This document shows, piece by piece, positions 23,190 to 35,648 of a stretch of 64,000 bases of DNA; positions within the stretch are counted from its first letter, which is position 1; each line of letters opens with the position of its first letter. Position numbers and translations under genes: made by a program. Under the pieces are notes generated by a model, which had not been told where the DNA came from, did not search any database, and saw nothing but the letters and a program-made list of their open reading frames with translations. The DNA comes from Arbacia lixula (taxonomy: Eukaryota > Echinodermata > Echinoidea > Arbacioida > Arbaciidae), in contig OZ022588.1 of NCBI GenBank assembly GCA_963669155.1, positions 14,515,835 to 14,579,834 of the forward strand. The letters run 5' to 3'.

Positions 23190-23462
23190 ATTTATTCTGC
23201 CCTAATCTGACAATAGGAAGCAACTAACAAAAGAGACTTTTCTTGTAAATGAGCAAAATGTGTCCGTCACTTGCATTGGCATCAGTGCAACACCACATCA
23301 TGTTAGATTGAATATCTCGCAGCAAGATGAATATTTCATGTCCAGATTCTGGAAGTATGTAGGGAATGCTGGATACAATCTAAGAATATCAATACCCAGA
23401 TTTGGGTGATTTGTCACTTGTTTCCTTTTGTCATAGTAGGACAGTGTTGTACATCACCATTC
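23190..23462. mobile_element. 260-bp MITE with ATTCTGCCCT termini, copy 1
   Basis: Termini attctgccctaatctgaca with ggaagcaac on the left and their inverse (gtttccttttgtcatagtag, then gacag) on the right. Related copies lie at 50406-50654 (inverted) and 56552-56814. The interior (acaccacatcatgttagatt) is well conserved among the three. Confidence 0.85.
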
Positions 23463-23499
23463 TAGCTGGAGGCATAGATAGGACAGCAGTGTTGGTCAT

Positions 23500-23615
23500 G
23501 ATAAAAGTAGAAGTAAAAGTAGCACACAGAAGTAGAAGAAAACAGATAAACACTAAGTAGCTGTAGTAGTAGGAGTAGAAATAATATAGGTAGCAGGAGT
23601 AGTAAAAGTCAAAAA
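23500..23615 (+). repeat. Degenerate AGTAG-type microsatellite
   Basis: Irregular agtagaagtaaaagtag and gtagtagtaggagtag strings. Confidence 0.7.
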
Positions 23616-23968
23616 GGTATTAATGTTTCTGGTCATAAAACTGCATGCTGTGAATAAGCCGCATTATTTTGAAACAACATTGCAACATCAATTCACACAC
23701 ATTTTAATTCATGAATTCAAACATGAAGGGAGATGTTTTCTACCATACATTAATGGCAATTATTATACAAATGAGGTCGCTGAGCAACATGAATATGTTT
23801 TTTTTTCTTTAAATGATGGCATCATTTATTGAAACCGCACCCAATATCATACTATATTATATAGATGTTGGATGCCGCTGGAGAAAACATCACATTTTGT
23901 GATGTTTATGACGAAAAAAACGAACATCTGATATATTATTCAGTTTACCATACATTTAGTCTAATATA

Positions 23969-24597
23969 TACTAGGTGTTAAAAATACCTTTTGACACTTT
24001 TGAAAAAATTAATGATTAAAAATAAGTTTCAACTCAAATCAAGCTGAAATTCTCACAACATGATGTCAAGCGATGTCATTTTTTTCAGAGATAAGTTTTG
24101 AGTCATTTCATCGATTACTGTTCTTGTAATTCTCCTTGGAATATTTAATGAGATTTTCACTTTTAGATAAATTTTGACCTTAAAATGTGTGTGTACGAGA
24201 TACTGGTAATTAATTCAAAACACAACAATGACCATTGTGTATTTCACCTGTTAGTCCACTAGCAACTGCCATCATAGTGTCATTAATAATACATGATGCT
24301 TCTGGCAGAAAAGAAGTTGTGGGTTGGCATGTGTGATGCACAATGACCACTGTTGTGTTCCGACTGAATTATCAGATACACACAAACTTTCAGCTCCAAA
24401 TTTGTCAAAAGTGAAAATCTCATTGAATATTCCAAAGATTAGTACAAGAAAAGAAAACAATGAAATGTCACAAAACCTGTCTCAAAAATGTAAACATCCC
24501 TTGACTTTATGATGTGTCAAATTGAGACTGATGTGAGTTAAAACTAATTTTTAATCATTTTTCAAAAGTGTCAAAAGTTTTTTTTTAACATCTAGTA
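23969..24597. mobile_element. Foldback element, about 630 bp
   Basis: The ends ctaggtgttaaaaatacc and ttttttttaacatctagta are inverse. The arms pair over long stretches (ttttgacacttttgaaaa; ggaatatttaatgagatttt with its inverse aaaatctcattgaatattcc). A piece of its core (gatgcttctggcagaaaaga, acaatgacca) recurs inverted at 29695-29830. Confidence 0.8.
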
Positions 24598-25544
24598 CTA
24601 GTAAAATGTGTCGGAATAAAGTCACTTTATCTTGTGTCGTTAGGCCCACTGCTTGTGGCTGTGTGGTTAAAATACACACCCAGGCTAGGCCTGTACAGTA
24701 CGCATGGGACAGTGCATAACAAGGGGAATGAATGAAGCATGTCTGTCAGTGCTGCGCTGGTGAGTCTTTGAACGAACAAATTTAGAATTAGACTAACCTT
24801 TTATGCCTAGTCCTGGCCGTGACGTCATCTATCCCATTGCACGAGGTTCAAGTACATGTCACATATTTCTTTCCACTACCATAACAGTTAGTGATCCAAG
24901 TTGTTGAAAAAGAGGGAAAACGTGGCCTTTTACTACAAATTGTCAGATAGGTCGCAATTCAAGTAAAGGAACATGATATCGATTGCATGATATGATATTT
25001 AACTTTTTTTTAATCGAGTAGATATTGGTACTTTCCTCCCGTTCACTTGAGTGCAAAATGTTTCCCTAGAGAAACATAACACCAGTATCGGCATTATGTT
25101 GACTGCCAAAATTACATCAGCGGACAACATACAGATTTGTCTCGCTGACATGCGACCGCATTCAAGCAATCGGTAATCAATACTAGACTAACCTGAATAA
25201 TATTGCATGATCATGCCCAAACAACCATACTGCAATGTGTTAAAGCAGTGTTCAATTTCATACTGATTTCAGACAAATCCGTCACTTTCTTGGCTCGATG
25301 AAATGCCAATGGTGACCATGCTTCTGTGCTGTGATCGCTATAAGATTTGTGTTGAATCTCGTGTACCAGAACATAATTATCGCAGTCTAGCAAAACATAT
25401 TCCACTGGAGTTTTCATTGTGCTTGATGATCTTAGCTTGTGCAATATATTCTGGTATTCCCCTCAAGAATATCCAGGCTATATAAATATTCTCCAATACA
25501 CATGGATAACTCTGTTTTATTTCCACTTTAACCTGTTGCTTACA

Positions 25545-25740
25545 GTTAGATTTTCTGGCTTTGTGAACCCTGGTCCAGTAAAGCTGTGAAAATTTGCAAT
25601 GGAACTGCAGTAAACAAATGGGTGTGTCTGAATTGTGGCCTATAAGGTATTTGAAGTTTATTCAAAGTCGTGCAGCTTTAGTATCTGAAAGGGGGAAAAA
25701 ATGCTGCATATGTGCGGCTCAGTACAAAGCAGGTTAACTG
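25545..25740 (+). repeat. Dispersed repeat with QYLSG-like reading, copy 2
   Basis: Aligns with 54880-55040 (ccatggaactgcag/caatggaactgcag, gtgcggctcagta/gcgctgctcagta) and with part of 7545-7705. Frames are broken here. Confidence 0.5.
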
Positions 25741-26402
25741 TCATCAGTCAGTGATAGAAGAAATAAAATGCTCTTCTTTGCAGAAGAACTCCTTCTTACA
25801 TGGGAACAAAAATCCAGCTGTTTTCATAGAATATGCACACACTAAGTACACACTAACATCTGTCAACAGTGCTCTTTCTTTCTATAAAGAATTCCCTGAT
25901 AGATGATGGTACACTCAATGACTGGTTTTAAAGACACTTAACACTTATATGTGTCTCAAGAGTTGCTATTTAAGGTGCTACAATTTCAAGAGAAAGCAAT
26001 AAACATTGACACTTGTACCCAAAATTCACCATTCATGTTAAGTATGGAATTGATTAATAGCGTCATCATGCATCGCTTCCTACAGTCTTCATTTATTTAC
26101 CTTAATATATATCTTCAAAATATATAAACACTCTGATATGTACAAATCACACATGGATCATTAATTACCTTATCTTGTTTGTAAGTGGGATGGATGGATC
26201 TACACAATCATTACGATTCTCATTTGATCTGGAACAATGAACGGACCCCTCTCTGCTTTGCCTAATATCAAGTTGATTGAGAAACAGCTAAACTCATTTA
26301 AGTGGCTTGGAAAAGTATAGTTGCTGTGTATTAACTATGTACTTTTTTAAGCCACTTTTTCCAATGGTTCACAAAATATGTACATTGTATGGTCAGAGAA
26401 AG

Positions 26403-26697
26403 AAACAAGGTCGTTCGCGAACCATGAGTGTCGCCTGATTTCACAATGTCATGTCATTTGACTTATTGACCCCTAGATGACCTTTAACCTCATCATCCTC
26501 ATCAACATGCATGTGGTACTACGCAAGGCTCATTTGTACCACATATGAACACAATCGATGCAGAAATAAAGACATGAGAGCAAGTGCAACTAAAATGTTA
26601 ACATTTTTGTAGCAGACTAACAGACCTACAGGCCAACAGACTAGCAGGAAAAGTGATTACTAGGTCTCGGCCGAGGTTTGTTCAGGCGAAACAAAAA
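26403..26697 (+). mobile_element. Hairpin-ended repeat family 1, copy 3 (short)
   Basis: The same left end (gttcgcgaacc, gtgtcgcctga) and right hairpin (26663-26692), with only one internal unit. It is the minimal form of the family. Confidence 0.75.
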
Positions 26698-27187
26698 GCA
26701 TTGAGATGTATATGTATGTAAAATATGTGAACCCTTATATCACAGGGCCTTAGAAATCCAATTGGCTTAATACACATCTACATGGTAGTAAGAGAGTTAA
26801 TAAATAGTGCATTCTGAAGACGAGGACTCACTTTACAAAATGTGTGAATATGAAGTTGTGAATGCAGTGGCATCTCATATGGGCTAAAATACCTTCATGG
26901 ACAGGCTGTATATATGGAGCTGTATCACCCAGATTCCACACTTGTAATATCACACATACACCTTATCACTACAATACATCAAGCACGGCATAAAAAGAGT
27001 TTGCTATAAAACTGCATATGCATTCCACACATACCTGACCTCCCTTCATTATACTGATACTTCATTATGACTTTGACGTCACAAGTATAAAATAGGGTAT
27101 TTTATTCTGAAACAAGGCTGGTACGGCACATGCACATGAACAAAAACACTGGGACATTGGACAAAAGAAGACAAGTTTTGCCTTGAG

Positions 27188-27545
27188 GCTGTGCATAGCC
27201 CTAGCACAGTGCTGCACATATAATGTGCATAATTATTTCACTGTAATAAATCCATAAGGACTGTCACAATTCTTCAATGTAATTTTGTGGTGGCTTACCT
27301 CCCAATGATCTGTACAATTATTTTGTTCACATTATATTTCATGCTCATTCTTTGTATTTACACAAATAGTTTGTGGCTTTTTCATAGCCCTACTACAAAT
27401 ATTTGTGCAGATATTTGTAAGATTCCTTCACTGGAATAAATTGATGAAGACTTTTACAATTCTCCAATCCTGCAACTATTTGTACAATTGTTTTGTTCAC
27501 ATTTGATCTCATGTTCAGACTTTGAAATCACATAGTTTGCCTGGT
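27188..27545. repeat. Two-copy tandem duplication (about 185 bp)
   Basis: Both halves carry catagccctа-like starts, ttcactg..ataaat, gtacaatt.ttttgttcaca and catgttca/catgctca in the same order. Similarity is moderate. Confidence 0.6.
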
Positions 27546-27582
27546 ATAAGTTATGGTAAGTCAGAGGAAGCCTGCACTCATA

Positions 27583-28232
27583 CAGTTGAGGTAAAAAGTT
27601 TACATACACCCATGGAATACAGTGAAATGTGTTTGCTTGCCAAACATTGTAAAATTTACTATATCTTCAGAAATATAAATACTACCATGATGAATTTCGT
27701 ATCAAATAAAATAGCGTATTAAGCTTTTCCACATGATTGGAATGCCGTTGAGATTAAATTATATTTCAGATGGCATTTTTGTTGAAGAAACAAAAGGAAA
27801 TATTCGTGCCAAATGTATTCTATTTTGTTGATATTATATTTTCAAACATTGTTTCATAGAAATATATAAATGTCAAATCTATGAGTAATATTACATTTTC
27901 TATCATGATATGTCATTACTGAACAAAAAAGTGTAATCAGAAATGTCTGCGTTGAGAAGTAACTAACACAAATCTGAAATGTTTTTGTCAAGTTTTTATT
28001 TTTAATTTGTCTATACTGTGAAGATTTTTGGGGAAAAAATGACATCTAAATATTTTTCAGCTCCTGATGACAAAGGAATGTGATGAAGGGGCATGACGTA
28101 CTCATTTGTTTGATAGCAAATTCGTCATGATAGCACAAATATTGTATAAGATACAATAAATGTTATGATGTTTGACAAGTGTCTTCATTTCTTTGAGTTT
28201 CCTGGGTGTATGTAAACTTCTGGCCTCAACTG
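27583..28232. mobile_element. Non-autonomous Tc1/mariner element (650 bp)
   Basis: The TIR CAGTTGAGGTAAAAAGTTTA continues into catacaccca; the right end is its inverse (tgggtgtatgtaaacttctg, gcctcaactg). It is flanked by TA on both sides (27581-27582 and 28233-28234), the target duplication of Tc1/mariner. The interior has no transposase. It begins about 480 bp past the Vav stop codon. Confidence 0.92.
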
Positions 28233-28712
28233 TAGATTGGTAATCACAATGTCAATGTCGCCCCTTCGAAGATTTACATCTCAGAAGACAACCTGATAAA
28301 TGCACATTATCTTTCACAATGTTTGAAGGAGAAACAGAAAAAAATATTCCTTTGTAAAATACAGTATCAACATCAAACAGTCTTGCTTAATAGATTTCTC
28401 AAAAGTAACCCACAAGGCAAACATAATCATCATTTCATTTTCTTTTTGGAAATGCTGGTATCATATGATTACAAATCACTCACTATTTTGGATAGTTTTG
28501 TACAATCTGCGTAAAATCGATCAACACATTTTGTTTCCCTTTTCCCCGATAAATTTACATACACATATTCACACATTCTTCCCAAGTATCTCTGCTGTAG
28601 ATGTTGATCTCAAATGGAAGTTCCTCCACAATAAAACACACTGATTCACCAATTGAAAGTCTCTCTTGTGATATCCACTTCTGTCTTGTTGATTTTGGTC
28701 CGCTTGATTTCA

Positions 28713-28769
28713 TCAAGATAGCGCTCCATTGTCAATTTCCTCTACATATGTTGAGGGAAAGTACCCAAC
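28713..28769 (-). CDS. VAV: Vav terminal exon (end of C-terminal SH3)
   Basis: 57 bp: [18 protein letters not shown] then TGA. The acceptor is tattctacag, and in-phase joining to the previous exon gives [14 protein letters not shown], matching vertebrate [10 protein letters not shown]. The usual Trp is Tyr. It is too short to stand out as an open frame and was found by family homology. Confidence 0.9.
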   Translation of the reverse strand, partial: VGYFPSTYVEEIDNGALS

Positions 28770-31700
28770 CTGTAGAATACACAGAAAAATCAACCAAAAG
28801 AGTGTGCATGTTTGATTCTAAATGTTGCATGGATTCAATTCCAGATATCACATGAGGCGCTCAAAATATCAAATACATTTACACCTATATGAGTCCAAGT
28901 TTATGTGGCCTACATGTATATGCTTTGATATTTAGCTTCCAGAATAATTTGAGAGATGGCTTATTCTTTTGACAATGATGAGCATGTCACAGGCAGATGC
29001 ATGAGAACATTTACTGCCAGGGATCTGGTGACTGGCAACTTGAAATTCATTGCATGTATCCTGAAGAGTTTTTCACTTATTTCAAAGATTACTAAATTTT
29101 TTCATGATATTGGTTCACATCCAGGATATAACAACCAAATACATCTTTTCTTTCTATATCTACCCCTTTTTTTTTCTAAAGGAAATGATGATTAATCAAG
29201 AGTGCCACTATGAAGAAGATGGCAACAACTACAAAATGATTTCCACAACCCTTGAACTGCGGTACACCTGTGATGCCACTTGCATTCATGTCCAAGGTGA
29301 GAATATCATGCAAAGTGATCCTCTTCACACACAAACAGACCTTAAGAGGGTCCACATCATGTGTCATGGCCAATGAAGCATCTTTCCATAATTTTGGCAA
29401 AACCTAGAAATTTCTTAACCCTATGTGTGCCAAAGTACTGCTCTATGGAATTTGTGTGTATTGATGATGAAAAAAATCCACAAGTGTCAAGTTAAAGGTG
29501 ATATTCATAGAAAATCCCTAAATATGAAGGTATTCATCTACAGGAAGCTTATAAGCCATACAATGAGCTTGGATGACATTCAAACAACATATCACTTCCG
29601 AAAAGTGAAATTAGGGTGAAAACAATAACCCTATTCTCTGGGACAAATTTGCCCTACTGTCACCCAAAACGGCTTTAGGATTGACGTAAGAAAAGGGAGG
29701 CTTTATTGTGCATCACACATGCCAATCTGCAGCTTCTTTTCCGTCAGAAGGATCATGCATTATGAATGAAACTGTGATGGTAGTTGCTAGTGGATTAACA
29801 GGTGTGATACACAATGGTCATTGTGAACATTTGTGTGTAGATTGCACTTAGTCTCTATAGCTGCGTGAAGCATATCCCGGCTGTGAGGTACACACAAAGC
29901 CACTTTCCCTTAGGCGTTTTTGTAGGTCAGGAGAGAGTCAATTTAGTGAAATTTGATTTTCATATAACACAAAACTTAGCACTTTCATGACTTGTTAGCT
30001 GCATAAATTGCTTTAACAACTCATTTAATTATAAAATAAACTCTATTTATTTGATATTATTTCCAATAAGTATCACCTTTAAGGGTTAATGGATGTTCAC
30101 ACATGACCAAAGACTCTCCTATTCAGCCCTTTCATGAGACCCAATGGCCGCTAGCCATGCTGACGATGACCAACATCTTGCATAATGACACCATTACCTG
30201 ATTGGGAGGTATGGATGGATTCAAGATTGAGTAGCTTACCCTGTCTCCTATGCAGCCCTTCCACCATCCCCGATGGCCGCCAGCCTTGCTGATGATGGCC
30301 ACCGTCTCATTCTCACCAAGGGTCAGCTCACGCGTGTCTCTGGCTGAGAAGTCATACATGGCCTTGGCGTGACCAATCACGTTGTACCGCTTCTTAGTAA
30401 CACCTAGTGACAAATTTGTAGACAGGAATCAATGGAGGTCAAGAATCACACCATGACTGTCTTAACACATTTGAAAAAAAAAAAATACTCAAATTCTGAA
30501 ACTTTCCATGTACTATAAAAAACAAAAAGATCATTTTTCCTTAAATATGAAAGTAAACAAAGACATGGGAATCAAATAATATATATCTAGAGCAATTTGA
30601 CTGCCATGCAGTTCATAAATATGCCTCTGCTCCTTTGCTAGCTTCATTTGGTTCACATTGGTAATCTTCTCTTGGTTGTCAATGTACCATTGAATTCCAT
30701 CGAGATCAACCCGTTCAATTTCTAATATTTGCAAAAAGATATCTCTTTTCTTTTACGCTTGACCTCTTACTTTGTTTACTTCCAATCTAGCCAGTCTACA
30801 TGTAAATGCAGTCATCCATCCAATTTTTGGTAGTTCATTGACATTTGACCCCAAAACTGCATCAGTGTTCCTCCATGAAGTGATCCACCATACCATGTTT
30901 GGTTGGAATTGGATTGTTGAATTTTGATTTATTGTGGAAAATATGAAATTGGGAAGATTTTTAGAGCCAATTTTGGCAGATTTACACACTTCATTAGTTT
31001 CATGCAATACACATATGTACCTTGTTTAAAGCAAATCTGGTTAACAGTTCTTAAGATATTGCCTGAACGGATTTGGGACGGACGTACGTACGGACAACCC
31101 GAAAACATAATGCCTCCAGCCACTTTGTGGCAGAGGCATAAAAATACCAAGTTGAAGCAAATCTGGTGAAAGATTCTCAAGATATTGCTTAAATGAATTC
31201 AGGATGGACAGACGGATGGACAACCCAGAAACATAATGCCTCCGGCCACTTCGTGGCGGAGGCATAAAACCAAACTGTTGTAATTTGCCATCAGGAAGTG
31301 CAATTTAAGATATCTCCACCTACATGATATTGAAATATGAAATATTTCTGTGTACAGCATTACAAGTAATTTCTTGGCCAGTGGAGGTGTGTTATTTATC
31401 AAGTTATTTCTCAATTGCTACACATAATTTGCATAAATGTCAAAATCTTCCTTCATGGAAAACTTAGGCTGGAACATATGAGAAATGTAAGAAAGGATTT
31501 CTGAATACCACCCCTGCACGGTACTTACCATTGTCCGGTACAAATGGCATCTCGCCCCCACGGTAGGGTCTCATGAGGCGCGCATCCAGACCTCTGAAGA
31601 CACTGACCAGACTGTTTGTGCTGTAGTAGTTGATCATATCCTGCGCAAGAATGACACAACCATACATACCCTCATCATCTTCGTAATCATGTCTTTCTCT

Positions 31701-34700
31701 TTCTTCACTGTACTCACCATGACACAATCATAAAAATGCTACATTTCACCATATGAGTACTTGATATAACTTAAATTGAACCATTGGTACCCTTATAAGA
31801 TAATGATATTAGTAACGAAAATAAGTTTTAGCATAGCACTGATTATCACAAATCCTCATTAATTCAAATAAAACTGGAGCAATTCGACTGTCACGCACTT
31901 GATAAATATGCCTCTGCCTCTTTGCTAGCTCTATTTAGATATATTCTTAGAAAACTTGTATGTTTGGTGGGTAATGTGCCATTGAATTCCTATGTGAAAT
32001 TAAAATATCATATTCTGGTTTTCCATGTTTAGCCAAGTTTGGCAATGTTCATGGACCTCTGACCTCTTACATCTTTGTCTTCCACTCTAACCAGTCTATC
32101 TAGATCCATCCTTGTATCAAGTTTGTTTAAAATTAGCCAATTTTGGGAAGTTTATTGACCTTTGCCTTTTCAGGAATTTCACCCAAACTTTCACCAGTCT
32201 ACCTCCATGAAGTGATACATTTCTGTACCATGTTTGGTTTGAATTGAATCATTAGATTTGGATTCAATGTGAAAAATATCAATTTGGGGGCAATTTTTAG
32301 CCAAGTCAGGCAAAGTTCAATAACCTTTTACCTCTGACCTTTCAGACATTTCACCAAATATGTCATTAGTCTGCCCCAAGTAGTGATCCATCTTCGCACC
32401 ATGTTTGGTTGGAATTGCACCATTGGATTTGAGTATCTTGTGAAAAGTATCACTTTGGGGGCAATTTTTAGCTAATTTTGGCAAAGTTCATTCACCTTTG
32501 ACCTTTCCGGAATTCCCCTCAATTTTCCCCCAGTCTACCTCAATGAAGGGATATATCACTGTACCATGTTTGATTAGGATTACACCATCGTATTTGAATT
32601 TGGATTTATTGTGAAAAATATCAATTTTGGGGCAGTCTTTAGCCAATCTTGGCAAAGTTCAGTGACCCCCCGACCTCTGACCTTTCATGAATTTCCCCCA
32701 AAATGTCACCAGTCTACCCCTAAGTAGTAATCCACCTTTGAACAATGTTTGGTTGGAATTGCACCATTGGATTTGGATCTATTGTGAAAAGTTTTTTCTT
32801 AATTTTCTTAATAAGCGGAAAAAGATATGTGGACTGAGAGATTATATATCTCAATAAATTGCAGCATTTTGAATCAACTCACTTGCAGAGTAGGGAATGT
32901 TGTTTGGTCTGCAAGTCCAAACTGATTGTTTTCCACCACCACTTTCATATGCTTGATGTCATCATTATGTCTGTAAGGGTGAATGAGAGAGGGGGAGAGA
33001 GAGGGGAAAGATCAAGAGAAATATAAAGAGAAATGGAAAGGGGAAGAGAAAAAGAGAGAAACAAAGAAGGTACAAACAGAGAGATGAGGGGAAATGAGAA
33101 TTGGGTTAATACATTGTATATCTCAACCTCATTTGCAAGATAATACATTCTTCAGTCTACCCTGTTATTCTCACCATCTAAAATTTTTTTATGATGTTGA
33201 TCTCTAGTGTGAAATAGTGTACCCGTGCTGAATAAGAACTCTATATTTTTTTTTTTTTTTAGGACACCAAATCATGATGGACACCATTTTTTATGTTTTC
33301 CTGAAACCTCAAAGACGAAAAATTCTTTGCATCCATCTATTTAATGTTTTTTTTTCATGGGATTTCATTTCAATTCAATACAAAGTTACCAAAAAATCCT
33401 CACATTCAAGCAGCTCAATTGTGACAATTTACAATGCAAAAACATTAAGTATATTTCCTCAAACGTCATGTGGTTATCGCACTCTGTGAATTGTGACAAT
33501 TTACAGTGAAAAAACGTAAGATATATTCCCTGAAACATAAAACGTGGATATCGTCCTTGATGAGAAGAGAAACTTACTGTAAGCTGAGGGCGTAGCCTCT
33601 CTTGCTCTTCCTGAGCAGAAAGGAGCCTGGGTTGGCGAGAAGCTTCTCGTTAGCCTCAGGCCTCTCCATCTCCCCTACATACCTGTGTGCATAAGAATTT
33701 ACAACAAATGAAACATGTGTTTTAAGACTAGAACTATCATCCACATAAAAAAGCACATAGAATACACATGCTTTAGTGCTCATCCTTTCTTTTCCTTTCT
33801 TTTATTTCAATCTAATCGTTTTCTGCATGGAGGTTTTGTTAACCCTTTCAGTCCCATAGTGGCATGGGATTATCAGTGCTCGGTACTGACAGGGTTAATT
33901 CTATAATTTGGATATCTTGCTTATGTTTATGGCATCTCCACCAGTTTTTGCTATTAGGATATTTGCCGCTTTTATCACATCTATATACTTTCAATTGAAA
34001 TATTTTTATTTTGTTGGAATTGAATCATCATCATTATTGTAAATCTCACTGAAGTATTTCATTACTTGATTGCAGGAATACAAGTTGTTTTGGGGAATGG
34101 AATCAAATTTATAGAATTACACAAGGTGTCAGGACTCTTTAGTCCTTGCAATGCAAAAAAAGAGCCCCTGTTCAAATAAAAAAAAAAAACCTCAGGGTAT
34201 AATGCAGAACATATATGAGGATATTCATTTCATGATATCAGGCTCGAAAAAATAGTTTGCATTTTTTTCCTGCATTCATCTGTGCAAAGAGTGACTACAA
34301 AAGTAATTAAATGAATTAGGCATTATGAACACAATTGAAGGCTGCATGTAAAAGATAACAATGTTCACATCATTTCTGGAATCCATTTAACTACTCTTTG
34401 CAGAATGAACCAGGGCTGGTAAACTTCTGGTAAATGCCAACATTTCTTATCACTGCATAACATCCAGCCCACAGTAGAATCTGTGAGTATTAAAACATTT
34501 TATGTCATCTTCTGTCTGATTTTTGTTCATTGTCAATGTTTACCGAATCAGCTTGCACATCTCATAAGACAGTCTCTGATTCGGATAAATCTGAGCATTA
34601 AAGGCACTCAACATGATTTTCTGCCTGATTGCTGTTTGTCTGCAATATTTAGCGCATCTGATTCTACGACTCTCAAATGATCTATGAGTGAAGTGATTAT

Positions 34701-35617
34701 ATAAGCATTACAGTTGTTTTACATAAATCATCTGCCTGATTTGTTTGTCTGCAATATTTAGCGCATCTGATTCTACGACTCTCAAATGGTCTATTAGTGA
34801 AGTGATTCTATAAGCATTACAGTTGTTTTACATAATTTTCTGCCTGATTTGTGTTTGTCTGCAATATTTAGCGCATCTGATTCTACGACTCTCAAATGGT
34901 CAATGAGTGAAGTGATTCTATAAGCATTACAGCTGTTTTGCATAATTTTTTGCCTCATTGTTGTCCATCTGCACCAATAAGTACAGCTGTTTACATGAAT
35001 CTCATAATACTGACTGATGACTTCTTTGAAGACATTTTGCATCATTTTTACAAAGTTTGGCACATCTGTTTACATAACTCTTAAAATGTTATTTTGATTG
35101 GAATGATTCTACAAGCATTAAACACATTATATATTGCCTTCCGGGAAGTTTGGCGCATCTCATTGCATAACTCTTAAAATGCTTCCAGATCTCAAGCCAT
35201 CATTTGCTGCCAGGTCGTAGACATACATTGTCAATAAGTCTTACGACTTTACACCAGAAAATGCTTTCCGTCACAAAGTTAACAATCTTTTAATATGTGT
35301 CTACAATCAGGCAGTGATAAAGAGAGAGAGAGAGAGAGAGTGAGCGAGAATACTGCTTCATATGTGTATTTCTAAATCTAAGAAAAGAGATACTTCTTAT
35401 ACGCAAAGACATTTCAGAAATCATTTCTAAAAAAGGCTGCTGCTGCTGTTGCACATTCTGTGCACATATGGATTTGTAAAGATGATGCACTTACCACGGA
35501 TAGGCAAACAAACCAGAGATTTCAGGCGTCTGTAAGCTTTCTTTCTCCTGTTGTTGAGGGGGATGAAAAACTCTAGTTTGTTCATAACTCTCCATCTAAG
35601 GGGGCAGTTAAAAGAGC

Positions 35618-35648
<31 letters not shown>

